A DNA stretch of 33,109 nt from Campylobacterales bacterium (GTDB lineage Bacteria > Campylobacterota > Campylobacteria > Campylobacterales > Sulfurimonadaceae): positions 1-33,109 of the forward strand of contig JAJRQV010000026.1 in the NCBI GenBank assembly GCA_024280035.1, given 5' to 3'. Below are positions 22,727-30,853 of the stretch, one piece after another. The number at the start of each line of letters is the position of its first letter. Within the stretch, counting starts at the first letter, position 1. Under the pieces are notes generated by a model. It saw nothing but the letters and a program-made list of their open reading frames with translations. It made no database searches and was not told the origin of the DNA. The translations under genes and the position numbers were made by a program.

Positions 22727-23038
22727 TTATTTTAACTTACCATTTCCGTAGTGTTTAAAAAGATAATCAATAATAGTCTGCGTATCTTTTTTATCAATAG
22801 GTGCTTTAAAATGTACTACCATTTTAACAACTTTTCCTGCCCAAAAGTCTTTAGACTGAGGACCTTGGTTAATGATATAACCAAAAGAGTGACAGGTAAG
22901 ACAGTTGGCTTGAACTGCATTAAAACCTTTACCCATTTTAATAGGATAAGCGATGTACGGCACAGCAATCTCTTCACCTTTTTTTACCTGTGCAAAAAGT
23001 GCACTAACCATTAAGGCAATTAATAATAACGTCTTAAT
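22727..23038 (-). CDS. sorB: Sulfite dehydrogenase cytochrome c subunit (SorB-like)
   Basis: A monohaem cytochrome c that takes electrons from SorA. With the start set at the ATT at 23036-23038 it has 103 residues: signal peptide MKTLLLIALMVSALFAQ, haem motif CLTCH at 46-50, and C-terminal IDYLFKHYG. The first ATG (23011) would cut off the basic start of the signal peptide and has no ribosome binding site, while the ATT has GGAGGT 6 bases upstream and overlaps the sorA stop by one base (TAATT, where other couplings in this window are TAATG). So an ATT start is the best reading, an inference. The motif context is like SorB/SoeB-type monohaem cytochromes. Confidence 0.85.
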   Translation of the reverse strand: MKTLLLIALMVSALFAQVKKGEEIAVPYIAYPIKMGKGFNAVQANCLTCHSFGYIINQGPQSKDFWAGKVVKMVVHFKAPIDKKDTQTIIDYLFKHYGNGKLK

Positions 23039-24234
23039 TATATTACCTCCACTGTAACTTCATCTATGCCGTTATATTTATACCCGCCATGATTCCATTT
23101 AATATCTTTTGCAAAGGGTTGCTCTTCACCAGCACGGTTAACAGCTTTTGACATAATAGTTAACTTACCTTGGGTTTTTGGTTTAAAAGAGTATCTAAAT
23201 CCTCTAAAAGCATAACGTCCTGCTGAACCGCTATCGAGTTGTGCTTTTTCCCATGTTTTCCCGCCATCAATGGAAATAAGTACTGCTGTAATTCCTGTAC
23301 CATCATCAAATGCAACTCCTCGAGTGACAATGTGAGAACCGTTTTGAATGAGGGCACCATTTTCAGGATAACCAATCACTGATTTTACATTCATTTTTGT
23401 AATAGGTTTAGTAGTAGGGTACTTTTTATGAGGTTCTTCACACTTACATTCATTATCAGGCACACGGTAAGCAATATCCATAAAAAATAGTTTTTCATAA
23501 TCACTGGTGACACGGATTTCACTTAACATCTTAACCCATGAATCAGAATAGGTTCCAGGAATAACAAGACGAAGTGGAAAACCATTTAAATAAGGAAGGT
23601 CTTCATCATTCATCTGGTATGCCACAATAACATGGTCATCTAACTCTTCAAGCTGAAGCTCACGAATAAAGTTAGGTGTTTTATAATATGAGGCTGTTTC
23701 AAGCCCATTAAAACCTATCCATTTTGCCTCTTTTTTAAGCCCTGCACGATGAAGAAGATCTCGAAGACGAACGCCTTTCCATTTGGCACAACCCATAGCA
23801 CCAGAACCCCATTGGATTCCTCCTGCTGTTGGGGTAAAAGCAGAACGAGAATTTCCTCCACATTGAAGTACTGCCACAACTTCTACCTGTTCATATTGTG
23901 TTTTTAAATCATGAATACTAACTTCAAATTCTTTTTCTACTAAACCTGAAACCTTAATTCTAAAGGTTTTTAAATCAATGTAGGTAGGAATTTCTGGCAT
24001 GTACCAACGTACAAAAAAGTCATCATTTTCTGTAATAGGTCGTGCAAAAACATGACGAGGTGACTCTAAGAGAGGAGGTCTGTCTGAGTAGGTAATCATT
24101 GGTCGTTTTTCTGGAAAAGCCAAGGGTGATATTGCTCGTCCATCTTTGGGTTGATGGGCAGCTTCAAGTGTACTACTTAGGGATAAAGCTCCTGCTGCTG
24201 CAAGTGAAGTTTTAAAGAAATCTCTTCTTTTCAT
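23038..24234 (-). CDS. sorA: Sulfite dehydrogenase molybdopterin subunit (SorA-like)
   Basis: A periplasmic molybdenum enzyme of the sulfite oxidase family, oxidising sulfite to sulfate. The signal peptide holds a twin-arginine motif (KRRDFFK), so it is exported folded with its cofactor. The molybdenum ligand is Cys125 in AVLQCGGNSRS; GGIQWGSGAMGCAKWKGVRL is the cofactor-binding core, and the C-terminal dimerisation domain starts near residue 270. The frame opens at 24267, but the ATG at 24234 with AAAGG upstream is chosen because it puts the Tat signal at the N-terminus. It has 398 residues. It is followed by sorB in a one-base overlap. Confidence 0.93.
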   Translation of the reverse strand: MKRRDFFKTSLAAAGALSLSSTLEAAHQPKDGRAISPLAFPEKRPMITYSDRPPLLESPRHVFARPITENDDFFVRWYMPEIPTYIDLKTFRIKVSGLVEKEFEVSIHDLKTQYEQVEVVAVLQCGGNSRSAFTPTAGGIQWGSGAMGCAKWKGVRLRDLLHRAGLKKEAKWIGFNGLETASYYKTPNFIRELQLEELDDHVIVAYQMNDEDLPYLNGFPLRLVIPGTYSDSWVKMLSEIRVTSDYEKLFFMDIAYRVPDNECKCEEPHKKYPTTKPITKMNVKSVIGYPENGALIQNGSHIVTRGVAFDDGTGITAVLISIDGGKTWEKAQLDSGSAGRYAFRGFRYSFKPKTQGKLTIMSKAVNRAGEEQPFAKDIKWNHGGYKYNGIDEVTVEVI

Positions 24235-24449
24235 TAAATGCCTTTGTATTATTTGTAGTGATATCATAATCTTATTTTCTATATAAAACTATTAAGTGAA
24301 GCAATTAATATAGTAAGCTTTAATTTTCGTAAAGAATGAGTATAAGCAAGGCTTATTATATGAGAAAATTGCCTGTATAGTGGATTATAAATGTTTATAT
24401 ACAATCTTCATAAAAAGGTTTATAATGGTGTACTTAGAAAAGGAGAAGG

Positions 24450-25331
24450 GTGAAATACTTTTTATTAATTGCTGTTGGTTTTATTTGGGGCTCACAATAT
24501 GTTTTAAATGAGATTATTTTAGAATCTTTTACCCCTCTTGGGCTGACTGCCTTACGTCTATTTTTTGGTTTTTTAACCTTAAGTTTTTTTATTTTAGTGA
24601 TTCCGAGTGAACGTAAAAAACGATTAAACTTAAATCCTTCTCTTTTAAAGCTTCTGCTTATTGTAGGTGTTACTGAAGCTGTGCTTCCTTTTACTTTTAT
24701 TGCTTATGGGCAGACACAAATCAGCGCCTCTATGGCAGCTATTATTTTAGGAATTATTCCAATGATTACAATTCTTTTGCATAGCTTTTTTCTTAAAACA
24801 CATAAAATAAAAACAACAGAAGTCTTGGGAATGCTCTTGGCTTTTGTGGGTCTAATTGTTTTACTTAATCCGAGTTCGGATAGTTTTAATGGGACGCTTT
24901 TTGGTTATGGGGCACTTTTGATAGCAGCTGGCTCTTTTGCTCTGTCTTTTATTTTTATGGATAAAATTCCACGTGAACTCTCTGCCTTGCATGTTTCTCG
25001 TTTTATTTTAATGGTTTACTCTCTTCCTTTTGTCCTTTTTTGGTTACTCACTGATGTAAAAGATATTTCTACAGATCTTAGGGCTTGGACAAGTTTAGTT
25101 GTTTTAGGCATTTTTGCTTCGGGGCTTGTTTATGTTTTATATATCAAACTTGTACGTTTAGCCGGCCCAACTTTTACTTCTTTAAGTAATTATATTGTTC
25201 CTTTGATAGGGACTTTTTTAGCTGGGTTTATTTTAAATGAACCCTTAAGTCTAAATATAATTATTGCCTTAGTGCTTATTATCTTTAGCCTTTTTATTAT
25301 TAATTTAAAAAGTAAAAATAGTGAAAATTAA
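24450..25331 (+). CDS. EamA-family (DMT superfamily) transporter
   Basis: A 293-residue protein with ten hydrophobic segments and the two EamA repeats, the first starting IAVGFIWGSQYVLNEIIL and ending at VLLNPSSDSF, the second starting FGYGALLIAAGSFALSF and ending near the C-terminus. Such carriers export metabolites or amino acids. GTG start with AAGGAGA before it; a TATAAT at about 24420 may be the -10. Its end overlaps msrA by 11 bases, so the two are coupled. The substrate is unknown. Confidence 0.88.
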   Translation: MKYFLLIAVGFIWGSQYVLNEIILESFTPLGLTALRLFFGFLTLSFFILVIPSERKKRLNLNPSLLKLLLIVGVTEAVLPFTFIAYGQTQISASMAAIILGIIPMITILLHSFFLKTHKIKTTEVLGMLLAFVGLIVLLNPSSDSFNGTLFGYGALLIAAGSFALSFIFMDKIPRELSALHVSRFILMVYSLPFVLFWLLTDVKDISTDLRAWTSLVVLGIFASGLVYVLYIKLVRLAGPTFTSLSNYIVPLIGTFLAGFILNEPLSLNIIIALVLIIFSLFIINLKSKNSEN

Positions 25332-25767
25332 AAGAGCGACTTTTGCAGCAGGATGTTTTTGGAGAGTTGAAGAAGATTTTTTAAAAGTCGAAGGGGTTGT
25401 TGACACGACAGTAGGTTATATGGGTGGGCATCTTAAAAATCCTGAATATGAAGATGTGTTAACAGATAGCACAGGGCATGCTGAGGTGGTTCAAGTTGAT
25501 TATGATGAAGAGAGACTTTCGTATAAAGAGCTCTTAGTGGCTTTTTTTAGTTTGCATAACCCTTCTGTTATTCCTGGTTCAAAATATAAGTACAGAACAA
25601 CAATTTTTTACCATAGTACTAAGCAGAGAGAAATCGCAGAGTGTTTATTAAAGGCTTTAAAAGGGTCTAGTCCTTATGTCTACCCTGTTAAAACAATAGT
25701 AGTTAATGCAGATGTTTTTTACAGGGCAGAAGAGTACCATCAGCGTTATTATGAGAAAAATTCATAA
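25321..25767 (+). CDS. msrA: Peptide methionine-S-sulfoxide reductase MsrA
   Basis: A 148-residue MsrA that reduces methionine-S-sulfoxide in oxidised proteins. The catalytic Cys12 lies in GCFWRVEEDF (the usual GCFWGxE has Gly where this has Arg). VGYMGGHLKNPEYEDVL and GHAEVVQVDYD are family signatures, and the C-terminal YHQRYYEK is typical. Only one other Cys, near residue 105, could act as resolving Cys. The start is GTG 25321, 11 bases inside the transporter gene end. It is short for MsrA (usually 160-220), but complete in its core. Confidence 0.92.
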   Translation: MKIKRATFAAGCFWRVEEDFLKVEGVVDTTVGYMGGHLKNPEYEDVLTDSTGHAEVVQVDYDEERLSYKELLVAFFSLHNPSVIPGSKYKYRTTIFYHSTKQREIAECLLKALKGSSPYVYPVKTIVVNADVFYRAEEYHQRYYEKNS

Positions 25768-25770
25768 GAC

Positions 25771-26151
25771 TTATCCAAGCCCTAGGTTTCGCATAAAATT
25801 ACCCGCAATAATACTGCTTCTTTGTTTAAATAAGTCGGCTATTTGTGGCTCATAAATAGAGTCAAGTGTTTCATAAAAGAGCTTTAACCATTGGGCAAAT
25901 GACTCTCGTTTAAGACCACTAATGTCTAAATGAGGAGCAAAGGGATTACCTCTATAGTTCTGCTCACCTAAGGCAATTGAAGCCCAAAAATTTGTTAAGA
26001 GCTTTATATGTGCTGGCCATAAATTATTATTAAGTTTATCCCCTAATTTTTCAATAAAAAAAGGACCAACCGTCTCATCTTTTAAAACCTTAGCATAAAA
26101 GCTAAGAACCATCGTATTTAAATTTTCTTTTGTAATTTCATTATGTAACAT
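25771..26151 (-). CDS. Group III truncated haemoglobin
   Basis: A 126-residue globin of the truncated group III (trHbP) type. The signatures are FYAKVLKDETVGPFF, LWPAHIKLLTNFWASIALG and YRGNPFAPHLDI, the last holding the proximal His. Family members such as Campylobacter Ctb take part in oxygen handling and the response to NO, so this one fits the window's NO and oxidant theme. It has no signal peptide. It ends 3 bases after msrA, convergent. The upstream gap to 26390 has no clear regulator box. Confidence 0.92.
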   Translation of the reverse strand: MLHNEITKENLNTMVLSFYAKVLKDETVGPFFIEKLGDKLNNNLWPAHIKLLTNFWASIALGEQNYRGNPFAPHLDISGLKRESFAQWLKLFYETLDSIYEPQIADLFKQRSSIIAGNFMRNLGLG

Positions 26152-26390
26152 GTTTTCTCTTTATCCTTATATAAATGCAATGTTATCCAAAAAAAAGAGA
26201 AATAGGTTGATTTGGTTTTTAAGATAGAAATTACAGTACATAAGCAAAGAAGATATTGTTTTCATATTAAACTATAAAATATATTGATCCCTTAAATGTG
26301 GTAGTAAGTTTTATAATACCTAAGTAACAGAGCTTGGATACACTTTTATTAACGTTCAATGGTGAGCGTAATTTATGAAAAAGGAAAACT

Positions 26391-26552
26391 ATGTTTATGA
26401 TACTTAACCAATCTTATATTCAAAAGGTTGATGGTGTTAAAGCTCAACTTATTGACATCTGTGGAAATGATGCTATTGTAGTGTTAAATCAAGACCAAGT
26501 TCTAAAAATATCAACAGATATCTTCAAAACAGACTTCAGGTTAAACGTATAA
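26391..26552 (+). CDS. Orphan 53-residue protein
   Basis: A 53-codon frame with AAGGA 5 bases before its ATG. The peptide starts MFMILNQSYIQKVDGVKAQL, with a beta-like pattern (IDICGNDAIVVLNQDQVLKI). There is no signal peptide and no membrane segment. It stands alone between the globin gene and a convergent cytochrome, with a hairpin after its stop. The good ribosome binding site and own terminator support it as a real gene; no family is recognised. Confidence 0.5.
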   Translation: MFMILNQSYIQKVDGVKAQLIDICGNDAIVVLNQDQVLKISTDIFKTDFRLNV

Positions 26553-26569
26553 TCCCCTAGAGTTGCCAC

Positions 26570-26588
26570 AAAGGCAATAGCCTTTATT
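26570..26588. terminator. Possible bidirectional terminator
   Basis: AAAGGC-AATA-GCCTTT (26570-26585) is a perfect 6-base stem with a tetraloop, followed by ATT. It lies between two convergent genes, the 53-codon frame and the cytochrome/EF-hand gene, so it could end both. Confidence 0.55.
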
Positions 26589-26607
26589 CCTTATGTAAAC
26601 TTTTTTA

Positions 26608-27246
26608 TTATCTGTTCCAAAAAGAACTAAACTCTTCTTGTGTAATTTTACCATCAGAATTACTGTCAATACTCTCAAAAGAAGGTGCTTTTGCAGCATT
26701 TCTCATTGGCATACCTGCTACTTTCTTTTGTGCCTGTTTTTGTGTTCGTAACTGTAAAAACTCCTCTTTCGTTACTGCATTATCAGCGTTGGCGTCAAAT
26801 TCAGTAAAACTAGAATGGTTTTGACCCGCACAACTTGAGGAGATACCTTGTTGCATTCTTGAACTACGAAAACTTGCTGAAGGAAAATTATCAAACATCC
26901 ACTCCGAAACTACTCTTAATTCTGTAGGTGTAATGTTCTCTTTTTGTGAAGGCATAAGACCAAAACGAGATATCTTTTGTGCCTTACATACCGCCTTATC
27001 TTTGCTAGGGTATTGTACATAATCTACGATAAAGGCAACTGCTTCTTGTTTGTTAGGATAAACCATTTTAACATGTCTCATTACACCCATTAAAGCAGGG
27101 GCAATCATACTTGTCCTATCGGTTGGGATTGTTTTAATATGACACATAGCACATTTATTATCAAAAATTGTTTCTGCATTGCTTGAAGCAAGGATGGATG
27201 TGGCTAAGGCTAGTATAGTGACTATGGGTGTTAATATGGTTCTCAT
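26608..27246 (-). CDS. Exported cytochrome c fused to two EF-hands
   Basis: A 212-residue exported fusion. The signal peptide is about residues 1-20 (ending ILA), the haem motif CAMCH is at 32-36, and Met98 (GLMPS) is the likely sixth ligand, so residues 25-125 form a class I-like cytochrome. The tail has two canonical EF-hand loops, at 151-162 (D-A-N-A-D-N-A-V-T-K-E-E) and 194-205 (D-S-N-S-D-G-K-I-T-Q-E-E). Calcium binding is likely. The link of a monohaem cytochrome to EF-hands suggests calcium-tuned electron transfer or anchoring, but that is inference. It stands downstream of the two-component pair on the same strand (56-base gap). Confidence 0.85.
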   Translation of the reverse strand: MRTILTPIVTILALATSILASSNAETIFDNKCAMCHIKTIPTDRTSMIAPALMGVMRHVKMVYPNKQEAVAFIVDYVQYPSKDKAVCKAQKISRFGLMPSQKENITPTELRVVSEWMFDNFPSASFRSSRMQQGISSSCAGQNHSSFTEFDANADNAVTKEEFLQLRTQKQAQKKVAGMPMRNAAKAPSFESIDSNSDGKITQEEFSSFWNR

Positions 27247-27302
27247 TTTGTATCCCTTATGTTTTAATAGGGTTATTATGATAGGTCTAGGTTAATGCAG
27301 TG

Positions 27303-28427
27303 TTAAATAAAGTCTATTTTTGAAGATACCTTAGCATTTGAGGAAGAAATTGTGAATTTATAATTATAATTTTTACATATTTTTTGCACAATATAAAGAC
27401 CTAGTCCAAATCCACCTTCATTTATATTGTCACGTACAAATTTTTCAAGAACCTTGGCTTTATCTGCGATTTCTCCCTCATTAATAACTTCAAAGTATTG
27501 GTTTATCCTTATCTGTATAGTAGCATTCTCTGGGGAATACTTTATAGCATTAGAGAGCAGGTTGTCTATGAGTCGTATAGCATCTTCTTTATCTATAGTG
27601 AGTTTCAAAGGATGAATATTTCGATTAAGTGTTAGATTCTTATTTTTTATAAATGTCATAAAAAAATCAATTCTTTCATTGAGTAATTGATCTATAGGAA
27701 GTTCTTCTACTTTTTTTATTGCTTGATGTTCAAGCCTTAAAAAACTTAAATCTTTAAATATTTTAGAGATTCTAAAAGCCGAGTTTTCAATTTTTTTAAA
27801 CTCATCGGTATTACCACAGTTAGGATATAACTCTTTTAAAAGTTCAATATTAATTAAAATATTACTAATGGGAGTATTAATTTCATGTGTCGCATCAGCA
27901 ATAAAGTTTTCTAAAGATACTAAGGTGTCTTTCATTGGTTTTAGAAATATTTTTCCAAGAACAAAAGCAATAGCAATAATAAAAAGTGTACTGAAAAGAA
28001 AGAATATTATAATGTTTTGTATGAGGTCTTGAACATCATCTTTTATAGACTTATAGGTTATAAAATAAAGTTCAGCCCACTTCTTATGTTCTTTATGAAT
28101 ATAATAAAGGGTAGAGTCTTTTGTAATAACTTCTTTTTTAAAATCAATATCTTGCAATTGAAAGTTCCCCACCTTATACTCTTGATTAATATAAACTGAC
28201 ATTGGAATATCAAGGTAGTGTGGTTGAGTATTTGTTTTTAGAAAACGACTTTTTTTATTGTTCATTATGAAAATATCTATCTCTTTTTTCATTTGAGAAA
28301 CTTTATTATTTAAAATAAGCTGATAACTCATTTTATAATACATATAACTGCCTGCGCCTAAAAGAAAGAGTGATGAGATGATATAAACAGATAAGAAGCG
28401 TCGAAAAGACTTTTTTTCACCCAACAT
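27303..28427 (-). CDS. Sensor histidine kinase
   Basis: A 374-residue membrane kinase. Transmembrane segments lie at about 11-30 and 138-161, with an extracytoplasmic sensor domain of about 105 residues between them. The phosphoacceptor is His181 in DATHEINTP; the N box (LIDNLLSNAIKYSPE) has Asn293, and the G box GGFGLGL is at 338-344. The last residues are close to the end of the HATPase domain, so it is compact but complete. It overlaps the response regulator gene by 11 bases, forming one transcript. The signal is unknown; the nearby cytochrome/EF-hand gene could be a target. Confidence 0.93.
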   Translation of the reverse strand: MLGEKKSFRRFLSVYIISSLFLLGAGSYMYYKMSYQLILNNKVSQMKKEIDIFIMNNKKSRFLKTNTQPHYLDIPMSVYINQEYKVGNFQLQDIDFKKEVITKDSTLYYIHKEHKKWAELYFITYKSIKDDVQDLIQNIIIFFLFSTLFIIAIAFVLGKIFLKPMKDTLVSLENFIADATHEINTPISNILINIELLKELYPNCGNTDEFKKIENSAFRISKIFKDLSFLRLEHQAIKKVEELPIDQLLNERIDFFMTFIKNKNLTLNRNIHPLKLTIDKEDAIRLIDNLLSNAIKYSPENATIQIRINQYFEVINEGEIADKAKVLEKFVRDNINEGGFGLGLYIVQKICKNYNYKFTISSSNAKVSSKIDFI

Positions 28428-29073
28428 ATTTATAGCCTATATTTTTTACAGTCTCTATTTTTTCTTTACCTATAATTTTTCGCAGTGTATTTATAAACAC
28501 ACGTAAAGAGGCTTCACTTGGTTCTTGATTATAATCATATAAAAGTTCAAAAATGGTGCTTCTGTCAAAAGTTTTATTGGGATTTTGTAAAAAAAGCTCA
28601 AGTAAACGTAACTCTTTTGATGTTAAATGTACAGGTTCGTCATCTTTGATGAGTAATGATGTTTCCGTATTAAAGTGGATAGTATCACAGATGGAAATAA
28701 TACTTTCATTTTTATAAACTCTTCGTAAGATAGCATTAATTCTTAGGTAGAGCTCATTTAAAGAAAAGGGTTTACTAAGGTAATCATCACCGCCATGGGT
28801 AAAACCATTTTCTATATCTTTTTGACTCGATAAAGAGGTTAAAAAAATGATAGGAGTATGAGAGTTTTTACGTATCTCTTTTGCCACGTGTAAACCATTT
28901 AAAGAGGGGAGTTTAATATCTAAAAGAATGAGGTCATAATGATTTTCATAAACTTTGTAAAGCGCTACTTCACCATCATAAACAGCCTCACAAATAAAAT
29001 CTTTTAATTTTAAGAACTTGATGATTGTACTACTGAGGTCTTTGTCGTCCTCAATGACTAATATTTTTTTCAT
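28417..29073 (-). CDS. OmpR/PhoB-family response regulator
   Basis: A 218-residue two-domain regulator. The receiver domain has the phosphorylated Asp52 (LLDIKLPSLNG), the acidic pair Asp9/Asp10, Thr79 and Lys101 (LSKPF). The C-terminal winged helix (about 125-218) shows HLTSKELRLLELFLQNPN and the recognition-helix segment SEASLRVFINTLRKII, as in PhoB/OmpR. It is the partner of the adjacent kinase. It lies 46 bases downstream of the carbonic anhydrase gene on the same strand, so read-through from that gene is possible. Confidence 0.95.
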   Translation of the reverse strand: MKKILVIEDDKDLSSTIIKFLKLKDFICEAVYDGEVALYKVYENHYDLILLDIKLPSLNGLHVAKEIRKNSHTPIIFLTSLSSQKDIENGFTHGGDDYLSKPFSLNELYLRINAILRRVYKNESIISICDTIHFNTETSLLIKDDEPVHLTSKELRLLELFLQNPNKTFDRSTIFELLYDYNQEPSEASLRVFINTLRKIIGKEKIETVKNIGYKYVG

Positions 29074-29119
29074 TAAAAATCAGTATATAGTTTTTTTATG
29101 AAAAAAACAAATGTCAAAG

Positions 29120-29878
29120 TCATCTGTTTTTTAGAATTTTTCTAGCATTAATTGCTTGTACGGGTCTATGATTATGCCCTTTCATCATGACATTTACAAA
29201 TTTTTCTGTCTGTTTTTTATTGATTTGTAGATAGTTTGCAAGTACTATCCATCGGACACCTTCACTACAAGGTGGTGTTGTTAAAGAACCAGAAAAACGG
29301 TAATAATCTTTGTTCTTAGGCAAGAGTGCATTAATATCTTTTGCACTTAACTTACATTTATGTACCTCATGAAGATTTGAAAAGATAGTACGGCACACTT
29401 TTTTTAGAACCTTATTCTCTTTTCCTGATTCATACATCACCGCAACAACAGCTAACTGACCATCTTTACTTTGATGCACAAAGTGTGCTTCAAGAGGAAA
29501 ACTTCTTCCATCAATCTCATTTTCACTTGGTGAATGGAAATGAAACTGAATCAGTTCGAATTGGATTCCATCTAAGTTTAGGTAGCTTCCTTTAGCGACA
29601 TCTACCTTAATAGTATGCCCATTATTAACAGCCTCTTTAGCTCCAGTATTGTAAGCGAAATCGAGGTCTTTTAGGCTGTTTGTATGCACAAGTTTTGTGG
29701 TGTCAATATTGATTGGAGACTGGTTCTTACCATCTCTACACATAAAAAAATCTGGATTTAAATCTCCCCAATGGGCAGGATCAGATTCACCAGAATAACC
29801 CCATTCGCCATGAACACCTGCACTTAAAATACTGCTTAAACCCAATAAACACGCTACTAATAATAGTTTTAATGTCAT
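29120..29878 (-). CDS. Periplasmic alpha-type carbonic anhydrase
   Basis: A 252-residue exported carbonic anhydrase (signal peptide about residues 1-20). Zinc ligands are His113 and His115 (QFHFHSPSEN) and His132 (LEAHFVH), with Glu130 and the TTPPCSEGV motif that carries the active-site Thr. Cys47 and the Cys in TTPPC can form the conserved disulfide. It interconverts CO2 and bicarbonate in the periplasm. Helicobacter and relatives use such enzymes for pH homeostasis and carbon supply. GGGGAAATT precedes the ATG. It is complete and normal in length. Confidence 0.95.
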   Translation of the reverse strand: MTLKLLLVACLLGLSSILSAGVHGEWGYSGESDPAHWGDLNPDFFMCRDGKNQSPINIDTTKLVHTNSLKDLDFAYNTGAKEAVNNGHTIKVDVAKGSYLNLDGIQFELIQFHFHSPSENEIDGRSFPLEAHFVHQSKDGQLAVVAVMYESGKENKVLKKVCRTIFSNLHEVHKCKLSAKDINALLPKNKDYYRFSGSLTTPPCSEGVRWIVLANYLQINKKQTEKFVNVMMKGHNHRPVQAINARKILKNR

Positions 29879-30096
29879 AATTTCCCCTTTTTTATGAGAA
29901 ATATTATAAGTAAATACATATTAACAGAAATTGAAATGAATTGGATACCTTCAATACTTAAATAATGAGATAAAAACTTGATAAAAGCCAGTGCATTGCT
30001 TTAGAGCAACAAAGGCTTTATAAAACACGAGAACTTCTTTAAAAGTTATTTTTATTAAACAAGTTATAATCTCAATAATATTTAATAGGAAAACAG

Positions 30097-30696
30097 ATGG
30101 CAGTAGAGATTGTAGATAACTTAGACTGTTTCGCAGAAGCGTTTAAAGGTCTTAATTTTCATGGAAAAGAGATAAAAAAAGCAGAATTTGAAGATTGTAC
30201 CTTTAACTCTTGTGACTTTAGTGAAACTTTTTTTTCATCATGTAGGTTTATTGAATGTACTTTTATAAACTGCAACTTAAGTCTTATGAAACTTAACAGT
30301 ACTAAACTAAGTGCGCTTCGCTTCGATTCATGTAAAATGGTTGGTATAGACTGGACAATGGCTGATTGGAAAAGTCTACTTACAGCTGAACCACTAAGGT
30401 TTAATGCGTGTATCTTAAATGATAGTTGTTTTTTTGGTTTGGACCTAGAAGAACTTGTTATAAAAGCATGTCGTGCTACAGAGGTAGACTTTAGATAGTG
30501 CTCACTAAAAAAAGCCAATTTACAAGAAACAGATTTTAAAGGGGCACGCTTTGAAAATACTAATCTTGAAGAGGCAAATTTTACTGAAGCACAAAATACG
30601 CACATTGACATAAGAAAAAACAGACTTCAAGGAGCAATCTTTAGTCGATATGAAGCACTTTATTTGTTAGAAACGATGGAAATAAAGTTGGTTTAG
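30097..30696 (+). pseudogene. Pentapeptide-repeat protein interrupted by an in-frame TAG
   Basis: A pentapeptide-repeat protein (A(D/N)LXX units forming a right-handed quadrilateral beta helix). The first part, 133 residues, ends at TAG 30496-30498 (after EVDFR), yet the frame continues at once with repeats CSLKK, ANLQE, TDFKG, ARFEN, TNLEE, ANFTE and then a helical end, stopping at TAG 30694-30696. The repeat phase is kept exactly across the stop, so the codon was a sense codon until recently or is read through. Without it the protein is about 199 residues, a McbG/Qnr-like length. Function of such proteins ranges from gyrase protection to unknown; no more can be said. Confidence 0.8.
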
Positions 30697-30853
30697 CATA
30701 TATTAGCGAAAATTAATATTTAATATTTCGTTGTGAATTTTGAATATTTTACGATACCCAATCTAAGTCATAAGCAGTGCGTTTAATTAAGCTCCGCTAT
30801 AATTCTTTAAATAGACTTCTTGCATAAGCTTGTGTAGTCGAATAAGGAAACCC

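Noticed and set aside
26375-26407. Ten-codon frame (MKKENYVYDT) upstream of the 53-codon gene
   Set aside because: It overlaps the ribosome binding site and start of the better-supported 53-codon frame and is too short to support.
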